Source: Mycobacterium xenopi (GTDB taxonomy: Bacteria > Actinomycetota > Actinomycetes > Mycobacteriales > Mycobacteriaceae). Taken from it: a stretch of DNA of 64,000 nucleotides. Shown here one piece after another: positions 24,082 through 35,200 of the stretch; the stretch's first letter is position 1, and each line of letters starts with the position of its first letter. A model generated the notes under the pieces. The model was not told the DNA's origin. It did no database searches and was given only the letters and a program-made list of their open reading frames with translations. A program made the translations under genes and the position numbers. Location of the stretch: assembly GCF_009936235.1 (NCBI RefSeq), contig NZ_AP022314.1:620001-684000 (forward strand). The letters run 5' to 3'.

Positions 24082-26108
24082 GCGTTGCGTCGACTGTCAA
24101 CCGGGAGGCCCTGAGCGACAAGCTGGATTGGCTGGCCGTCACCACGTTGCGGTTCCTGGCCGCGGACGCGGTGCAGGCGGCCAACAGTGGGCATCCCGGC
24201 CTGCCGCTGGGCACTGCGCCAGCCGCGTGGGTGCTGTGGTCGCGCCACCTGCGCCACGACCCGGCCGACCCTAGCTGGCCCGACCGCGACCGGTTTGTGC
24301 TGTCCGCGGGTCACGGTTCGGCGCTGCTCTACGCGCTGCTCCACGTTTTTGGCTATGACATCTCCCTCGGTGACCTGCGCCGGTTTCGTCAACTTGGTTC
24401 GCGCACTCCAGGTCATCCCGAATACGGCCATACACCTGGCGTGGAGACCACGACCGGACCACTTGGTCAGGGCCTGGCGAACGCTGTCGGGATGGCGCTG
24501 GCCGAGCGCATGCTCGCGGCGCGCTGCAATAACGGCCAGCATCGCATCGTCGACCACCGCACCTGGGTGCTCGCCAGCGACGGTGACCTGATGGAAGGAA
24601 TCAGCCATGAAGCGGCCTCGCTGGCCGGGCGGCTCGGGTTGGGCCGGCTGACTGTCATCTTCGATGACAACAACGTCACCATCGACGGCCCGGCCGAGCG
24701 TACCTGCCGCGACGATGCGACCGCGCGGTTCGCTGCCTACGGGTGGCACACCCTGTCGGTCGGGGACGGCAACGACATCGCGGCCATCGACGCGGCGCTG
24801 ACGCAAGCCCGCGACGTCGAATCTGCTCCCACCTTCATCCGGCTGCACACCACGATCGGGTACGGGGCCCCCGGTGTCGAAGGAACGCCAAAGGCACACG
24901 GCACCCCGCTGGGTGCCGACACGATCGCGACGATGCGGGACCGCGCCGGCTGGCCGCACGAATCCTTCCACGTCCCCGAGGTCGTGCGGTCGGCGACGGC
25001 GGCGCTAGCGGCGGAAGGCGCTGCCGCACGGGCCGAATGGCTGCGCGTTTATGACGAATGGAATGCCGCGCATCCCCAGCTTGCCGCCGATTTCCCACTC
25101 GACCGGTCGCCCGCACCGCGCGACATCGCGGTATTGGCTCCGCTACTCGATACCCCGGGGGGCGGTCGGAGCGCAACGCGGCAGGCATCGGGCGCAGCAT
25201 TGCGTGCGCTCGCCCCCGAGTACCCCGCGCTGGTCGGCGGGTCAGCCGACTTGGCATCATCCACCAATACCGCCATCCCTGGTGGTGACGTGAGCGCCGA
25301 CGACTATGGTGGCCGCACGATCCATTTCGGCGTGCGTGAACACGCGATGGCCGCGATGATGAACGGCATCGCGCTGCACGGTGGCTTGCGGCCGTTCGGT
25401 AGCACCTTTTTGGTCTTCTCGGACTACCTGCGGCCGGCGCTGCGGCTTTCCGCGCTGATGCGCCAACCGGTCATTTACATCTTCACCCACGATTCCGTCT
25501 ACGTTGGGGAGGACGGGCCGACACACCAGCCGATCGAACACATCGAAGCCCTGCGGGCGATCCCTGGGCTGACCGTGCTGCGGCCGGCGGACGCTGCCGA
25601 GACCGCGTTGGCCTGGGAGATCGCCGCCACCAACACATCCGGGCCGACCGCGCTGATATTGACCAGGCAGAACGTGCCAGTGCTGGGCGGCGCCGGGATA
25701 GGTCAGGTACGCGACAACGGTTTCCGTGTGGTGCACACCGACGCTGACGAGGCTGACGTTGTGCTAGCTGCCAGCGGCTCGGAGGTGTCGCTGGCGTTGG
25801 AGGCCGCCGAGCTGCTGGCCACCCGTGACGTGCGGGCCACGGTCATCTCCGTGATGTGGCGAGAGCGGCTGCAGCAGGCGCTTGTCAGCGGGTGTCGACC
25901 CTGGGGTGATGCCCCGGTAGTGTGGGTAGAAGCCGGGGTGCCGATCGGCTGGCGCGCGATCGGCAGCGACTGCGATACGGTCATTGGTTTGAACCGGTTC
26001 GGTGAATCCGGCCCGGGAACGCAGGTGGCCGCGCATTTGGGATTGACGCCGGTCGCGATCGCCAACGCGGCGCTTGCCGTGCTAGGCCGCGCCGCTAGCT
26101 GGAGGTGA
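24078..26108 (+). CDS. tkt: Transketolase (CBB-operon type)
   Basis: Thiamine-diphosphate enzyme that moves two-carbon units during RuBP regeneration (cbbT). 676 residues. N-terminal ThDP pyrophosphate region (ANSGHPGLPLG, GHGSALLYALLHVFGYD, TTGPLGQGLANAVG and the GDGDL-like ASDGDLMEGISHEA), central pyrimidine domain (HFGVREHAMAAMMNG, EDGPTHQPIEH) and C-terminal transketolase domain. It appears different from the housekeeping mycobacterial transketolase Rv1449c as I remember it, so it is likely a second, CBB-dedicated enzyme. The GTG start overlaps the rpe stop as GTGA. Confidence 0.93.
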   Translation: MSVASTVNREALSDKLDWLAVTTLRFLAADAVQAANSGHPGLPLGTAPAAWVLWSRHLRHDPADPSWPDRDRFVLSAGHGSALLYALLHVFGYDISLGDLRRFRQLGSRTPGHPEYGHTPGVETTTGPLGQGLANAVGMALAERMLAARCNNGQHRIVDHRTWVLASDGDLMEGISHEAASLAGRLGLGRLTVIFDDNNVTIDGPAERTCRDDATARFAAYGWHTLSVGDGNDIAAIDAALTQARDVESAPTFIRLHTTIGYGAPGVEGTPKAHGTPLGADTIATMRDRAGWPHESFHVPEVVRSATAALAAEGAAARAEWLRVYDEWNAAHPQLAADFPLDRSPAPRDIAVLAPLLDTPGGGRSATRQASGAALRALAPEYPALVGGSADLASSTNTAIPGGDVSADDYGGRTIHFGVREHAMAAMMNGIALHGGLRPFGSTFLVFSDYLRPALRLSALMRQPVIYIFTHDSVYVGEDGPTHQPIEHIEALRAIPGLTVLRPADAAETALAWEIAATNTSGPTALILTRQNVPVLGGAGIGQVRDNGFRVVHTDADEADVVLAASGSEVSLALEAAELLATRDVRATVISVMWRERLQQALVSGCRPWGDAPVVWVEAGVPIGWRAIGSDCDTVIGLNRFGESGPGTQVAAHLGLTPVAIANAALAVLGRAASWR

Positions 26109-26117
26109 CCAGAGAAG

Positions 26118-27056
26118 TTGCCGGACAAGACCTTTCAAATTAGCCGCGTTCGCACCGGTCGTCGGCCGGTGATGCTTGCGGTCGTCGGCGACAGCGCTGC
26201 GGGTAAAACGACCATCACCGCAGGACTGGTCGAGGCGCTGGGACCGGACCGCTGTGTGTCAATATCGGCCGACGACTATCACCGGTTCGATCGCGCGGAG
26301 CGGCGAGGCAAGCCGTTCACGCCACTGCACCCCGACTGCAACTACATCGACATCCTGGAACAGCACCTGCAGCTGCTGGCTACCGGCCATCCGATCCTCA
26401 AGCCCGTCTACGATCACTCCATCGGTCGGCGCGTTCGTCCGGAACTCGTGGAACCGAAGGACTTCATCATCGTCCACGGCCTGTTGCCATTACACAGCAA
26501 GCTTGCTCGAGCCTGTTTCGACGTAACGGTATTCCTCGACCCGCCCGAAGAGATCAGACGTGCCTGGAAAATAAACCGCGACACCGTCACTCGGGGCTAC
26601 ACCACGGACCAGGTTATGGCGGAAATCGTCGCCAGCGAAGCCGAATCCGCGAAATACGTTCGACCTCAGCGAGCCCACGCCGACATCGTCGTCCGATTCG
26701 CCCCTATCGCAACACGCAACGACCCACCGGATACGCCGCTGTCTGCCGAACTAATACTGCGGCCGACAATCCGCCAGCCCGACCTCACCGAGGTTCTGCA
26801 GCCCGACGTGACCCGGACTATTCACCTTCGGCTGGCTCGTGACACCGACGGCCGTCCCGTCGACAGCGTACACATTCACGGTTACACCACGGCGGAAGAA
26901 AACGCGGCCGCGGAGAAAATGCTCTGGGAGGCGCTGGGGGACCCGCGTACAGCAGCTCCGAAGTGTCTTGGACTGATCAGTCCCAACCAACGCAGCACAC
27001 CGTTGGCGATTACCCAGATCATCCTATTGCACCACTTGTTACATGGTGCCCGGTAG
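26118..27056 (+). CDS. prk: Phosphoribulokinase
   Basis: Phosphorylates ribulose 5-phosphate to RuBP, a reaction dedicated to the Calvin cycle (cbbP). 312 residues of the bacterial class I type. P-loop at about 24-32 (GDSAAGKTT), substrate segment SISADDYHRFDRAERRGKPF, then TPLHPDCNYIDILEQHLQLL and YDHSIGRRVRP, and catalytic-lid region YVRPQRAHADIVVRF. It starts at TTG 26118, well placed after GGAGGTGACC that also spans the tkt stop; no ATG or GTG lies in register nearby. This is the strongest single sign that autotrophic CO2 fixation or RuBP chemistry is intended. Confidence 0.93.
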   Translation: MPDKTFQISRVRTGRRPVMLAVVGDSAAGKTTITAGLVEALGPDRCVSISADDYHRFDRAERRGKPFTPLHPDCNYIDILEQHLQLLATGHPILKPVYDHSIGRRVRPELVEPKDFIIVHGLLPLHSKLARACFDVTVFLDPPEEIRRAWKINRDTVTRGYTTDQVMAEIVASEAESAKYVRPQRAHADIVVRFAPIATRNDPPDTPLSAELILRPTIRQPDLTEVLQPDVTRTIHLRLARDTDGRPVDSVHIHGYTTAEENAAAEKMLWEALGDPRTAAPKCLGLISPNQRSTPLAITQIILLHHLLHGAR

Positions 27057-27825
27057 CAGCCCTTCCGACGCTCGACACCCGGTCCTCTCGGCGGTGATCT
27101 TCGATGTGGATGGCACCCTGGCCGATACTGAGCGCGATGGACACCGGCCGGCATTCAACGCGGCGTTCGCCGCACACGGCCTCGACATCGCCTGGGACGA
27201 ACAGGAATACGGTCGACTCTTGAATATTACCGGCGGCCACCGGCGTATCGCGGCCGACTTGAGGGCGCGTGGTGTTGGCGACGTCGCAGACAAGCTTGCG
27301 GCAGAAATCCATCAGACCAAGACCGAAATCTTCCGCGCCCAGATCCTCGCCGGTGACATCTTACCCAGACCCGGGCTGCTGGCCTTGGTGAAGAGCCTTG
27401 TAGATCGGGGGATCTGTATCGCAGTGGCGACCACTGGCCAGCGTGCTTGGGTCGAGCCACTGCTGGCGCAGTTGCTCGGCGACGGAATCGTCGAGACCAC
27501 TGTGACCGGTGACGACGTCAGTCGGCTCAAGCCCCATCCCGAGGTGTACCTGCGGGCACTTGAACGACTCGATCTGCCGCCGGAGCACGCGCTGGCAGTG
27601 GAGGATTCGGCACTGGGGTTGCGTGCTGCGCTAGCCGCCAACCTAGCGACGGTCGTGGTCACTACCGACTACACCGCCAACCAGGACTTCACTGGGGCGG
27701 CCATGGTCCGGTCGTCATATGACGGGGCCAACCCCCTTTCGGCGGCGAGTTGTGAGCAGGTTCATCGGCAATGGTGGGCTGGGCGGAGTCGCATCAGAGG
27801 CTGTCAACCAGCCGAAGCCGAGTAA
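27043..27825 (+). CDS. cbbY: CbbY-type HAD phosphatase
   Basis: 260-residue HAD subfamily IA hydrolase. Catalytic DxD at residues 21/23 (VIFDVDGTLADTERDGHRPA), a CbbY-type cap helix (WDEQEYGRLLNITGGHRRIA), a motif II Thr (VATTGQRAWV) and motif III/IV (DVSRLKPHPEVYLRAL, VEDSALGLRAAL). The cap and first motif match CbbY, which in red-type rubisco systems dephosphorylates xylulose-1,5-bisphosphate, a misfire inhibitor; a phosphoglycolate phosphatase (CbbZ) is the alternative. Overlaps the prk 3' end by 14 bases. Works together with CbbX in rubisco maintenance. Confidence 0.85.
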   Translation: MVPGSSPSDARHPVLSAVIFDVDGTLADTERDGHRPAFNAAFAAHGLDIAWDEQEYGRLLNITGGHRRIAADLRARGVGDVADKLAAEIHQTKTEIFRAQILAGDILPRPGLLALVKSLVDRGICIAVATTGQRAWVEPLLAQLLGDGIVETTVTGDDVSRLKPHPEVYLRALERLDLPPEHALAVEDSALGLRAALAANLATVVVTTDYTANQDFTGAAMVRSSYDGANPLSAASCEQVHRQWWAGRSRIRGCQPAEAE

Positions 27826-27943
27826 CACCCTTCGACTTGATGCCGGAAAGCACACCGGTCACAGCGAATCATGTGTGCATGACTCAGAGATGCTTTAAGA
27901 AGCCCTTTTGTTGCCATCTTATTTGTTGGATTCCACTTCTGCG

Positions 27944-27958
27944 CCCCCTATCTGGGGG
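27944..27958. promoter_or_regulatory. Inverted repeat CCCCC-TATCT-GGGGG upstream of gap
   Basis: Same C5-N5-G5A form as upstream of rpe, with an unrelated spacer, placed 95 bases before the gap start in a 228-base gap that is AT-rich for this genome. Could be an operator; as an RNA hairpin it might instead terminate the cbbY transcript, though no T tract follows. Confidence 0.5.
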
Positions 27959-28053
27959 AGTTGGCTAACACAAACCTGTTTTATCGTTTCGGTGTTGTAT
28001 TGGGCGTCGCCCAAATCGGCGGCGTCGGATGATCAGCGCTCGAGGAGACAGAT

Positions 28054-29076
<1,023 letters not shown>

Positions 29077-29079
29077 GCC

Positions 29080-30303
29080 ATGACCATCAGGACTCTGGAA
29101 CACCTTCTTGCAGAGGGAGTTTCAGGCCGGGGCGTGCTGGTGCGCTCAGACCTGAACGTCCCTCTCGGTAACAACGGTGCCATCGCCGACACCGGCCGCA
29201 TCAGTGCCTCGGTGCCGACGCTGAAAGCGCTTCTCGATGCCGGCGCCAGGGTGGTGGTCACTGCGCATCTGGGCCGGCCCAAAGGCGGGTTCGATCCGAC
29301 GCTGTCGCTGGCGCCGGCGGCCGTAGCGCTCGGCGACCAGCTGGGACAGCCAGTGCCGTTGGCCGATGACGTCGTCGGCTCCGACGCGCTGGCCCGTGCG
29401 AAGGCCTTGACCGACGGGGATATCCTGTTGTTACAGAACATCCGATTTGATCCACGCGAGACCAGCAAGGACGATAGCGAGCGAGTGGCGCTGGCAGAAC
29501 AACTGGTCGAGCTCGTCGGTGAGGACGGCGCGTTCGTCTCAGACGGATTCGGTGTGGTGCACCGCAAACAGGCTTCCGTTTACGACATCGCCACGCTGTT
29601 GCCGGCGTACGCCGGCAAGCTGGTCGCCGCTGAGGTGAGAGTGCTTGAGCAGCTGACTAGTTCAATCGAGCGGCCCTATGCCGTGGTGCTTGGCGGGTCG
29701 AAAGTGTCCGACAAGCTCGGTGTGATAGAAGCATTGGCCGCCAGGGCAGACAGCATCGTCATCGGTGGCGGAATGTGCTATACATTCCTTGCAGCGCAGG
29801 GTGTTTCGGTTGGCAATTCACTCCTGCAGCCGGAGATGATCTATACCTGCTGCCGGCTTTTGGATACCTACGGCGCGATGCTGCAGCTGCCGGTAGATAT
29901 CGTGGTGACCGAGAACTTCGCCGCCGACTCGCCAGGAGAGATTGTCGCTGCCGACGCAATCCCGAACGACACGATGGGACTGGATATCGGTCCGGAGTCG
30001 GTGGCGCGGTTCAGCGCACTATTGTCGAATGCCAAGACGATCTTCTGGAACGGCCCGATGGGCGTCTTCGAGTTCCCAGCCTTCGCCACGGGTACCCGAG
30101 GTGTCGCCGAAGCTATTGCCGCCGCGACTGCTAGGGGTGCGTTCAGCGTGGTCGGCGGCGGAGACTCCGCGGCCGCGGTACGCGCGCTGGGGCTACCGGG
30201 AGGCAGCTTCTCCCACATTTCCACCGGCGGCGGCGCGTCGCTAGAGTACCTTGAGGGCAAAATGCTGCCCGGTCTCAACGCCCTAATCTCAGCTGAAGGT
30301 TAG
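29080..30303 (+). CDS. pgk: Phosphoglycerate kinase
   Basis: 407 residues. Makes 1,3-bisphosphoglycerate from 3-phosphoglycerate in the reductive direction. Signature segments: RGVLVRSDLNVPL, VVTAHLGRPKGG, VVLGGSKVSDKLGVI, and the C-terminal nucleotide loop SVVGGGDSAAAV with FSHISTGGGASLEYLEGK. Follows gap after three bases and lacks its own clear ribosome binding site, so translation is probably coupled. Like gap, it closely resembles the mycobacterial housekeeping enzyme. Confidence 0.94.
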   Translation: MTIRTLEHLLAEGVSGRGVLVRSDLNVPLGNNGAIADTGRISASVPTLKALLDAGARVVVTAHLGRPKGGFDPTLSLAPAAVALGDQLGQPVPLADDVVGSDALARAKALTDGDILLLQNIRFDPRETSKDDSERVALAEQLVELVGEDGAFVSDGFGVVHRKQASVYDIATLLPAYAGKLVAAEVRVLEQLTSSIERPYAVVLGGSKVSDKLGVIEALAARADSIVIGGGMCYTFLAAQGVSVGNSLLQPEMIYTCCRLLDTYGAMLQLPVDIVVTENFAADSPGEIVAADAIPNDTMGLDIGPESVARFSALLSNAKTIFWNGPMGVFEFPAFATGTRGVAEAIAAATARGAFSVVGGGDSAAAVRALGLPGGSFSHISTGGGASLEYLEGKMLPGLNALISAEG

Positions 30304-30307
30304 CAAG

Positions 30308-30853
30308 GTGGCTCGCAATGTGACCGTCGGGCGGGCGGCGCAATCAACGGAGGCGAAGAGCGCTACAGCGAATCCTCGGCTCAGCCATCGAGTAGGCAAT
30401 CTGGTCGGGCATTTTGAATCGGCGGTCTATGGGATCGCATTTCTGCAGCTCGTGGTGGTCGCCGTCCTGGTGGTTGTCGGAGGTGTTCAGCCGATGGTGC
30501 AAGCTGCGAACGGCAAGGTAAGCGTACTCGAAGGCGGTATCTTAACACTCGACCGTATTCTGCTCGTGCTCATTATTGGCGAACTCGCTTACACGCTGCG
30601 CACCGTCCTGCTGTATCGCGAAATTTCCCTTGCCGTAGAGCCTTTCCTATTCATCGGGCTGATTGCCACCGTACGACGAATCCTGATCGTGACCGCGGCA
30701 TTCGAGCAGCCCCAGTCGGACCAAGAGCTCAACCGCCTGCTTCTTCAGCTGGGCGCATTAGGTTTATTGGTGCTCGGCATCGCCGTCGCAATCTTTATGA
30801 TCCGCTGCAGGCCCAGCGCTCCTCCGCTCAGCGGTCCGGATGACAGTTGTTGA
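30308..30853 (+). CDS. PsiE-like integral membrane protein
   Basis: 181 residues with four predicted transmembrane helices (about 40-62, 80-98, 110-125, 145-165). The central segment VEPFLFIGLIATVRRILIVT resembles the phosphate-starvation-inducible PsiE family, whose function is not established. GTG start at 30308, four bases after pgk, so it appears to be the third gene of that operon. A role in phosphate supply for sugar-phosphate metabolism can only be guessed. Confidence 0.65.
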   Translation: MARNVTVGRAAQSTEAKSATANPRLSHRVGNLVGHFESAVYGIAFLQLVVVAVLVVVGGVQPMVQAANGKVSVLEGGILTLDRILLVLIIGELAYTLRTVLLYREISLAVEPFLFIGLIATVRRILIVTAAFEQPQSDQELNRLLLQLGALGLLVLGIAVAIFMIRCRPSAPPLSGPDDSC

Positions 30854-31605
30854 CCACTGATCCTCGTCAGCGGGGACGTTGGTTCGCTTTAGCCCGGCTA
30901 CGCATCAACTGCGTTCGCGGTGGCAGAAACCGCAATGCGCGAAATCTCGGCGACTGCGGCATCAGAGATACAAACCTCGATTTCGGGATTCTTTACCGCG
31001 CTGGGTTCAAGACATCATCAAAGATGGCTGCGACAGCTGCGGTGCGGTGGCGCCTTTGGTTCACACTGGCGCGAACTGGGCACTGGAGCGGTTGCAAGTC
31101 GCTACGATCCGCGGGTGCGCGGAGGCTGAGTAGCCGCACACGGGGATGGTGTTTGTGGTTCTTGCGGCGTGCATGGAGGGGATGCATCGGGGGATTGTTC
31201 GGGGGCCAGTTGTTCAGAGCTGTGTCGGCCAGCGCGCGGCAGCCTCCTACGAGGATTCGGACAATCAAATCGAAATGGCAGGGTGCCAGGCGAGGCAGGT
31301 ACAGTTACGTCAGGATCACTCGATGGTCAGATGTGCTGTACTCCAACAGATATATAGCATTGCCGGCCGAATCAACGCTATCGGCGGCGGGCGTCGCAGA
31401 ATTCCACATTGAGACATTGCACGCCGAAGACCTGCTACTGAAAATCTGCCTGCGCCGAGGCCTGCCGCTGGATCTGCTGGATGCTGACTGGCAGGAACGT
31501 GCATCCGTTTCGGTGGCCGACGACGTGCTAGAGCCCAAGGGTCACCGACCGGTGCTCACCGACCCTTACCGGCTGTTGGCCGATGCAGTGGTCCGCATGG
31601 TGCAG
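30854..31605. other. Degraded region without a recognisable gene
   Basis: About 750 bases between the PsiE-like gene and the citrate synthase remnant. Short open frames exist in several phases but none has convincing similarity or start signals. The plus-strand frame 31348-31605 stays open into the citrate synthase remnant and looks protein-like (for instance LHAEDLLLKICLRRGLPLDL), but I do not recognise it. It probably consists of decayed gene fragments left by rearrangement. Confidence 0.5.
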
Positions 31606-32114
31606 TTCGAGCTTTTCATGCAGCGAGGGCGTGCCTCCTGCCGTCTGAACCGGACCACGCTGTCGCTTGTGGCAAAGCTGCCCGGTACGTGCCATCCCCT
31701 GGACGTGGTGCGTACCGGGATCAGCTACATGGGATCCGACGACTTCGATGAGGACAGCAGCGGCGTAAGTGCCAATTACGCCAAGTCGCTCCGCATGTTC
31801 GCGGCGCTGCCAGCCATCGTGGTGGCCGATACGCGCCGACGGCGTGGCCTAGAGCCCATTGCTCTGCACAGCGACATGAATTATGCACAGAACGTCCTGC
31901 ACATGTGCTTTGGCGATGTTCCGGAGCAGGTGGTGGTCGACGCCTCCGACGAGCACGGCTTCGCCACCTCGATAGCCGCCGCCCGAGTGGTCACCTCTAC
32001 CCTGCCCCACATCGACAGCGCCGTCACGGCGGCCATCGGAGCGTTGAAGGGCCCGCTGTACGGCGACGTCAACAAGGCCGTGATGACGACATGCTCGAAA
32101 TCGGTATAGGAAAG
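31606..32114 (+). pseudogene. prpC: 2-methylcitrate/citrate synthase remnant
   Basis: Fragment of mycobacterial 2-methylcitrate synthase (Rv1131 type), covering roughly residues 70-240 of about 390. Clear matches: LSLVAKLPGTCHPLDVVRT, RRRRGLEPIALHSDMNYAQN, LHMCFGDVPEQVVVDA. About eight codons are missing after VVVDA (expected FEQSMILYA), many normally invariant positions have changed, and near 32090 the frame must shift to read the expected DMLEIG. The N-terminal third and the catalytic C-terminus are absent. Not functional. Its presence beside pyc suggests a lost methylcitrate-cycle gene or a duplicated copy that decayed. Confidence 0.82.
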
Positions 32115-32259
32115 TGAGCGTCGGAATGGTTGCAGGCCAGGCTTATTCGAAAGAGAAGATCGTGGACTTCTCTGATCTGTCCGCTCAGCGAATACGTCGG
32201 TCCGCCGGAACGCGAGGTTCGAGTAATTCGCTAATCCTGAAATGGGTAAGTGATCGCCG

Positions 32260-35200
32260 GTGATTTCGAAGGTTCTGGTTGCCAACCGCGGTGAGATCGC
32301 TATTCGGGCGTTTCGTGCGGCCTACGAATTGGGCATGGGTACGGTGGCGGTGTACTCTGTCGAAGACCGCAACTCGGCGCATCGGGTCAAAGCCGACGAG
32401 TCGTATCAGATCGGCGAGGCTGGGCATCCTGTCCGGGCATATCTCAACGTCGAAGAGATCGTGTCGACAGCGCAGGCCTGTGGCGCTGACGCAATCTACC
32501 CGGGCTACGGCTTCTTGTCGGAAAACCCGGAGCTGGCGGCGGCCTGTGTCTCGGCCGGGATCAAATTTGTGGGTCCGTCCGAAGAGGTACTGCAGCTGAC
32601 CGGGAACAAGGCGCGGGCGATCGCCGAGGCGCGGGCAGCAGGGCTGCCGGTGCTGGATTCGTCTGCACCGTCATCTTCGACCGAGGAATTGGTAGCAGCG
32701 GCTGCGTCGATGCAGATGCCGTTGTTCGTCAAGGCCGTTGCTGGCGGCGGCGGCCGGGGAATGCGCCGGGTGACCGATCCCGCAGATCTAATCGAGGCGA
32801 TCGAGGCTGCATCCCGGGAGGCCGAGTCGGCTTTCGGTGACCCGACGGTGTTCCTCGAGCAGGCGGTGACTAACCCTCGTCATATCGAGGTGCAGATTCT
32901 GGCGGACAATCACGGAAACGTCATCCATCTCTACGAGCGAGACTGCAGCGTGCAGCGCCGCCACCAGAAGGTCATCGAGGTCGCACCTGCGCCGAACTTG
33001 GACCCTGAACTGCGCCAGAGGATCTGCGAGGATGCGGTGACGTTCGCGCGGCGTATCGGTTATACCTGCGCGGGCACGGTGGAGTTTCTGGTCGATGCCG
33101 GCGGCAAGTACGTGTTCATCGAGATGAATCCGCGTATCCAGGTGGAACACACGGTGACCGAAGAGGTCACCGACGTCGACCTGGTGTCGAGCCAGTTACG
33201 CATCGCCGCCGGAGAAAGCCTGCGCGACCTCGGTTTGGATCAGCAGGCGATCATCCCGCACGGGGCGGCTCTGCAGTGCCGGATCACGACTGAGGATCCC
33301 GCTAACGGCTTTCGGCCTGACACAGGACGCATCACCGCCTACCGCATGCCCGGGGGAGCCGGCATCCGACTGGACGACGGTACTCACTTGGGTGCAGAGG
33401 TATCGGCCCACTTCGACTCGATGTTGGTAAAACTCACTTGTCGAGGCCGGGATTTCGCGAGCGCCGTTCGCCGGGCACGTCGGGCAGTGGCCGAGTTTCG
33501 CATCCGCGGGGTCACGACCAACACGGCCTTCCTGCAGGCGGTGCTGGGCGATTCCGATTTCATTGCGGGCCGAGCGACGACATCGTTCGTCGATGAGCGC
33601 CCCCAGTTGCTGACGGCCCATTCGAGCGCCGACCGCGGCAGCAAGATTCTCAGCTACCTGGCCGACGTGACGGTCAATCAGCCGCACGGTCCGCGAACCT
33701 CGACCGTGTATCCGCACGACAAACTGCCGGCGATCGACCTGTCGGTGCCGCCGCCACCAGGGTCCAAACAACGCTTGACCCAGTTGGGTCCGGAAGGATT
33801 CGCAAGGTGGATGCGGGAATCCGGAAGCCTAGGTGTCACCGATACAACGTTTCGGGACGCACATCAGTCGTTGCTAGCGACCCGGATCCGCACTACAGGC
33901 TTGCTCAAGGTGGCGCCCTATATCGCGCGGACGATGCCGCAGCTGTTATCGGTGGAGTGCTGGGGCGGGGCGACCTACGATGTGGCGCTGCGGTTTTTGA
34001 AGGAGGACCCCTGGCAGCGGCTGGCCGCGTTGCGTGAGACCATTCCTAACATCTGCCTACAGATGCTGCTGCGGGGGCGCAACACGGTGGGCTACACACC
34101 ATACCCAGAGATTGTCACGACGGCGTTCGTCGAGGAAGCAGCCCGAACCGGCATCGACATCTTCCGGATATTCGATGCACTGAACAATGTCGACTCCATG
34201 CGGCCGGCCATCGACGCGGTGCGGGACACCGGGAAGGCGGTGGCTGAAGTTGCGATGTCTTACACCGGCGATCTCAGCGATCCGACCGAAAAGCTCTACA
34301 CCTTAGACTATTACCTGAAGTTAGCTGAGCGGATTGTTGTGGCAGGCGCGCACGTGCTGGCGATCAAGGACATGGCAGGGCTGCTGCGGGCACCGGCGGC
34401 TGCGACGCTGGTGTCGGCACTCAAGTCGCGGTTCGACCTGCCCGTGCACGTACACACTCACGACACGCCAGGCGGGCAGCTGGCGACATATCTGGCGGCC
34501 TGGCACGCCGGAGCCAACGCGGTCGACGGGGCCGCGGCGCCCCTGGCCGGGACCACAAGCCAGCCTGCGTTGTCCGCGATCGTGGCCGCCGCGGCGCAAA
34601 CTCCCTTCGACACCGGGTTGTCGCTGTCCGCAGTGTGCGATCTGGAGCCGTACTGGGAGGCACTGCGAAAGGTTTACGCGCCCTTCGAATCCGGACTACC
34701 AGCGCCGACCGGGCGGGTGTACCGCCATGAGATTCCAGGTGGACAGTTGTCGAACCTGCGGCAGCAGGCCATTGCGCTCGGGCTCGGTGATCGGTTCGAA
34801 GACATCGAAAACGCTTACGCAAGCGCCGATGCCATCCTCGGGCGCCTGGTCAAGGTGACCCCGTCAAGCAAGGTTGTGGGGGACCTGGCGCTCGCGTTGG
34901 TAAGCGCAGGAATCAGTGCAGAGGACTTCGCAGCGCATCCAGCCAGCTACGACATCCCGGATTCGGTGATCGGCTTCCTGCGCGGCGAACTCGGCGAACC
35001 GCCAGGGGGATGGCCGGAACCTCTGCGTACCAAGGCATTACATGGACGGCCTACCGCGGCGCCGACTCAGCCGCTTTCGGTTGATGACGAACGCGCATTG
35101 AACCTGGCGGGGGCCACCAGGCAAGCTGCCCTGAATCGGCTGCTGTTTCCCGGACCGACGAAAGAGTTCGAGGCGCATCGTGAGAAGTACGGCGACACCT

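Noticed and set aside
25151..25163. CCCC/GGGG palindrome inside tkt as another operator copy
   Set aside because: It lies within coding sequence and lacks the five-base spacer of the intergenic motif.
31348..31605. A DNA methyltransferase C-terminal fragment upstream of the prpC remnant
   Set aside because: A weak likeness over a few residues only (EDLLLKICLRRGLPL). Not enough to name a family without a search.
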